Shown here: one piece after another, positions 33,116-34,794 of the stretch
Layout: each line of letters begins with the position of its first letter
Numbering within the stretch: the first letter of the stretch is position 1
Source of the DNA: an uncultured Muribaculaceae bacterium
Lineage (GTDB): Bacteria > Bacteroidota > Bacteroidia > Bacteroidales > Muribaculaceae
Assembly (NCBI GenBank): GCA_944321905.1
Contig: CALUNI010000011.1
Coordinates: 1 to 34,794, forward strand
Length of the DNA: 34,794 nucleotides
Reading direction: 5' to 3'
Program-made: the position numbers and the translations under genes
Notes under the pieces: model-generated
Databases searched by the model: none
What the model was told of the DNA's origin: nothing
What the model saw: only the letters and a program-made list of their open reading frames with translations

Positions 33116-34012
33116 TCACTTCTCGAATGTGAAATCGCGCGATGTGAGACGGTAATCGTCGATAAACAGTTCGACGTTGTATGTTCCTGCGTTTAGCGTG
33201 GTGTTTACGTTCCAGTAAATGGCCATGTCGGGAATTTCCTGTCCGGCATATTCAAATGTTTTGCGCTCGGTATATGGCACCTGTCCGCCTTCAAACGGGA
33301 ACGAGCCGTTCTCCCCGAGCAGGTAACCCTCGGGGCTGGTTATGCGCAGGTATATTGTCTTTTCACCCACTGGGGTTGAATTGTTTTGCGGGATGGTAAA
33401 CATCACCCTCAATTGCTTGGCCTTTGTGATTCTTTTTTCGGTCTTGCCGTTGCTTTTCAGTGCGGTAAGCGTCACTCCGGTCACGTTGAGCTTCTCGGCC
33501 AGAGTCATGCGTTTCGACAGGTCTTCGTTTTCCTTTGTAGCTTGGTTGACTTGCGATGTGAGGCGTTGGTTCTGGGTGCGTATTTTCTCGTTTTCGGCTT
33601 TCAAGCCTGCGTTTTCTTTGTTAAGCGAGTCGATTACTTGTATGTAGTGTTTCATTATCCCGCGCAGGGTCTCTATCTCGTCTTGCAGCTCTTTGATGCG
33701 CTTGTTGCTGGTGATGCGCTGTGTCTTTAGCTCGGTGAGCAGTTTCTCTACCTTGTCCTTGGCTTCGCCATATTTTATGGCGAGCGAGTCGTTGTTGAGG
33801 AATTGCGTCTGGCTTTCGTAGTTTTGGAATTCGGTGCTGAGGTTCTCGTATTCCTGTTTCAATTGCAGCTGTTGGTTTTGCAGCATGAGTTGCTCGTTGG
33901 CGGCCTGGGCATCGTCGATTTGCTTTTTTGCGTAGAATGCAAAAAAGGAAACTAACAGCACTGCCACCAGTGCGCCCACTATGATTAGTGCTTTCTTTTG
34001 TGAAGGAGCCAT
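33116..34012 (-). CDS. Membrane-anchored coiled-coil protein of unknown function
   Basis: I do not recognise a named family. The 298-residue protein has a short basic N-terminus, one membrane helix at about 8-27 (ALIIVGALVAVLLVSFFAFY), then a long coiled coil at about 30-175, rich in Q, E, K, L and N with heptad spacing. A beta-rich domain of about 115 residues ends the protein (MFTIPQNNSTPVGEKTIYLR onward to SRDFTFEK), Ig-like in strand pattern. The topology (N-terminus in, body in the periplasm) is inference. Proteins with a single anchor, coiled coil and small beta domain often bridge or measure the envelope. A TAACTTTG element lies 28 nt upstream. Confidence 0.7.
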   Translation of the reverse strand: MAPSQKKALIIVGALVAVLLVSFFAFYAKKQIDDAQAANEQLMLQNQQLQLKQEYENLSTEFQNYESQTQFLNNDSLAIKYGEAKDKVEKLLTELKTQRITSNKRIKELQDEIETLRGIMKHYIQVIDSLNKENAGLKAENEKIRTQNQRLTSQVNQATKENEDLSKRMTLAEKLNVTGVTLTALKSNGKTEKRITKAKQLRVMFTIPQNNSTPVGEKTIYLRITSPEGYLLGENGSFPFEGGQVPYTERKTFEYAGQEIPDMAIYWNVNTTLNAGTYNVELFIDDYRLTSRDFTFEK

Positions 34013-34040
34013 AATTAATTTCTGTTTTTATTTCGGTTTG

Positions 34041-34048
34041 CAAAGTTA
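34041..34048 (-). promoter_or_regulatory. Bacteroidota -7 element of the coiled-coil protein gene
   Basis: Reads TAACTTTG on the minus strand (exact TAnnTTTG), 28 nt before the start at 34012. No good -33 element was found upstream. Confidence 0.5.
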
Positions 34049-34132
34049 AACATTATGAATAGAAATAGGTGAGAAAACTTTGCAAAAAAAGAATAATCGC
34101 CTCGCGCCGTGAGCCTGCTGGCACGTTGTGTG

Positions 34133-34170
34133 AAAAATCACCCGGAGCAAGTGTGTGCTTGGTCCGGGTG
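34133..34170 (-). terminator. Rho-independent terminator of typA
   Basis: On the minus strand, CACCCGGA-C-CAAG and CTTG-C-TCCGGGTG form a 12-bp stem with one internal C-C mismatch (34139-34170), followed by A and five Ts (34133-34138). It lies about 90 nt after the typA stop. Confidence 0.85.
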
Positions 34171-34261
34171 CAAAAATATAAAATTATGAAACAAAGTCGG
34201 TTCACTGAGCCTGTTTAGTCATTGCGCCGAATGATGCGGTAAACAGGTGGTGCCTCATCGG

Positions 34262-34794
34262 TCAATTGCGGTTGGCCCGCTTGCGCTCGTTCTCGTCGAG
34301 GATGATTTTGCGCAGGCGTATGTGGTGGGGCGTTACTTCCACATATTCGTCGGCCTTGATGTATTCAAGGGCCTCTTCGAGGCTGAATACTACCGGCGGC
34401 ACTATGCGAGCCTTGTCGTCGGCTCCCGATGCGCGCATGTTGGTAAGCTTCTTCGACTTGGTTACGTTTACCACAATGTCGTTCTCCTTGGCATTTTCGC
34501 CTACCACTTGCCCGGCATACACCTCTTCTTGCGGGAAGATGAAGAAACGTCCGCGGTCTTGCAGCTTGTCAATTGCATAGGCGTAGGCCGTGCCGCCTTC
34601 CATTGCTATGAGCGACCCGTTGGTGCGTCGTTCTATGTCGCCTTTCCACGGTTGGTATTCAAGGAAGCGGTGCGACATTATCGCCTCGCCCGCCGATGCC
34701 GTGAGGACATTGGTGCGAAGGCCTATGATGCCGCGCGACGGTATGTTGAATTCCATCTGTATGCGGTCGTTCTGCGTGGCCATCGATGTCATTT
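34262..34794 (-). CDS. typA: GTP-binding protein TypA/BipA, C-terminal part (5' end outside window)
   Basis: The last 177 residues of a translational GTPase of about 600 residues; the frame is open to the window edge. Visible are the end of the EF-G domain V-like region (MEFNIPSRGIIGLRTNVLT) and the BipA-specific C-terminal domain with GEAIMSHRFLEYQPW, GGTAYAYAIDKLQDRG, YAGQVVGENAKENDIVVNV and the basic tail. The GTPase domain lies outside the window. TypA binds ribosomes and aids assembly of the 50S subunit and growth under stress (family knowledge). It has its own strong terminator and no co-transcribed downstream gene. Confidence 0.95.
   Translation of the reverse strand, partial: MTSMATQNDRIQMEFNIPSRGIIGLRTNVLTASAGEAIMSHRFLEYQPWKGDIERRTNGSLIAMEGGTAYAYAIDKLQDRGRFFIFPQEEVYAGQVVGENAKENDIVVNVTKSKKLTNMRASGADDKARIVPPVVFSLEEALEYIKADEYVEVTPHHIRLRKIILDENERKRANRN

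Overview
The window looks like a chromosome segment of a gut-type Bacteroidota, order Bacteroidales, and probably the Muribaculaceae or a close family. The signs are an RprX/RprY two-component pair, a UpxY-type NusG paralogue heading a polysaccharide locus, promoters of the Bacteroidota form (TTG, about 19 nt, TAnnTTTG), and starts mostly without Shine-Dalgarno sites. The family placement is inference. No tRNA, rRNA, CRISPR array or insertion sequence was seen.

Left part (1-13.0 kb, mostly minus strand). A PdxA gene is followed by a sugar nucleotidyltransferase, an ATP-grasp protein and a CDP-alcohol phosphatidyltransferase cut by the window edge; these three look like a small pathway making a polar headgroup or phosphodiester. 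An acetyltransferase faces a MATE exporter. A 5'-nucleotidase and a GH3/serine-hydrolase fusion form one operon. A lipoprotein, MurB and a metallo-beta-lactamase-fold hydrolase form another.

Middle (13.4-16.55 kb, plus strand): rprX-rprY, closed by a very strong terminator, then a plsC-type acyltransferase.

Polysaccharide locus (16.6-32.1 kb, plus strand). A near-consensus promoter drives a hairpin-rich leader of about 165 nt and a UpxY-like antiterminator. Then come a hexapeptide acetyltransferase, UDP-glucose dehydrogenase, UDP-glucuronate 4-epimerase, a membrane O-acyltransferase, a Wzx flippase, a TupA-type ATP-grasp protein, a Wzy polymerase and three GT4 glycosyltransferases, closed by a terminator. 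After a small inverted-repeat element come gmd, fcl and manC, which make GDP-L-fucose from mannose-1-phosphate. The product is probably a Wzx/Wzy-type glycan containing a uronic acid and fucose, with acyl decoration.

The most notable observation is that both decoration enzymes carry long poly-G tracts inside the reading frame. The hexapeptide acetyltransferase has G10 and is in frame (ON). The membrane acyltransferase has G9 and is out of frame (OFF); one base fewer restores a 349-residue protein. This looks like two independent slipped-strand switches controlling acetylation of one surface glycan, in a group better known for invertible promoters.

Right end (32.4-34.8 kb, minus strand): an acidic pRiA4b ORF-3-like protein, a membrane-anchored coiled-coil protein, and the C-terminal part of TypA/BipA.
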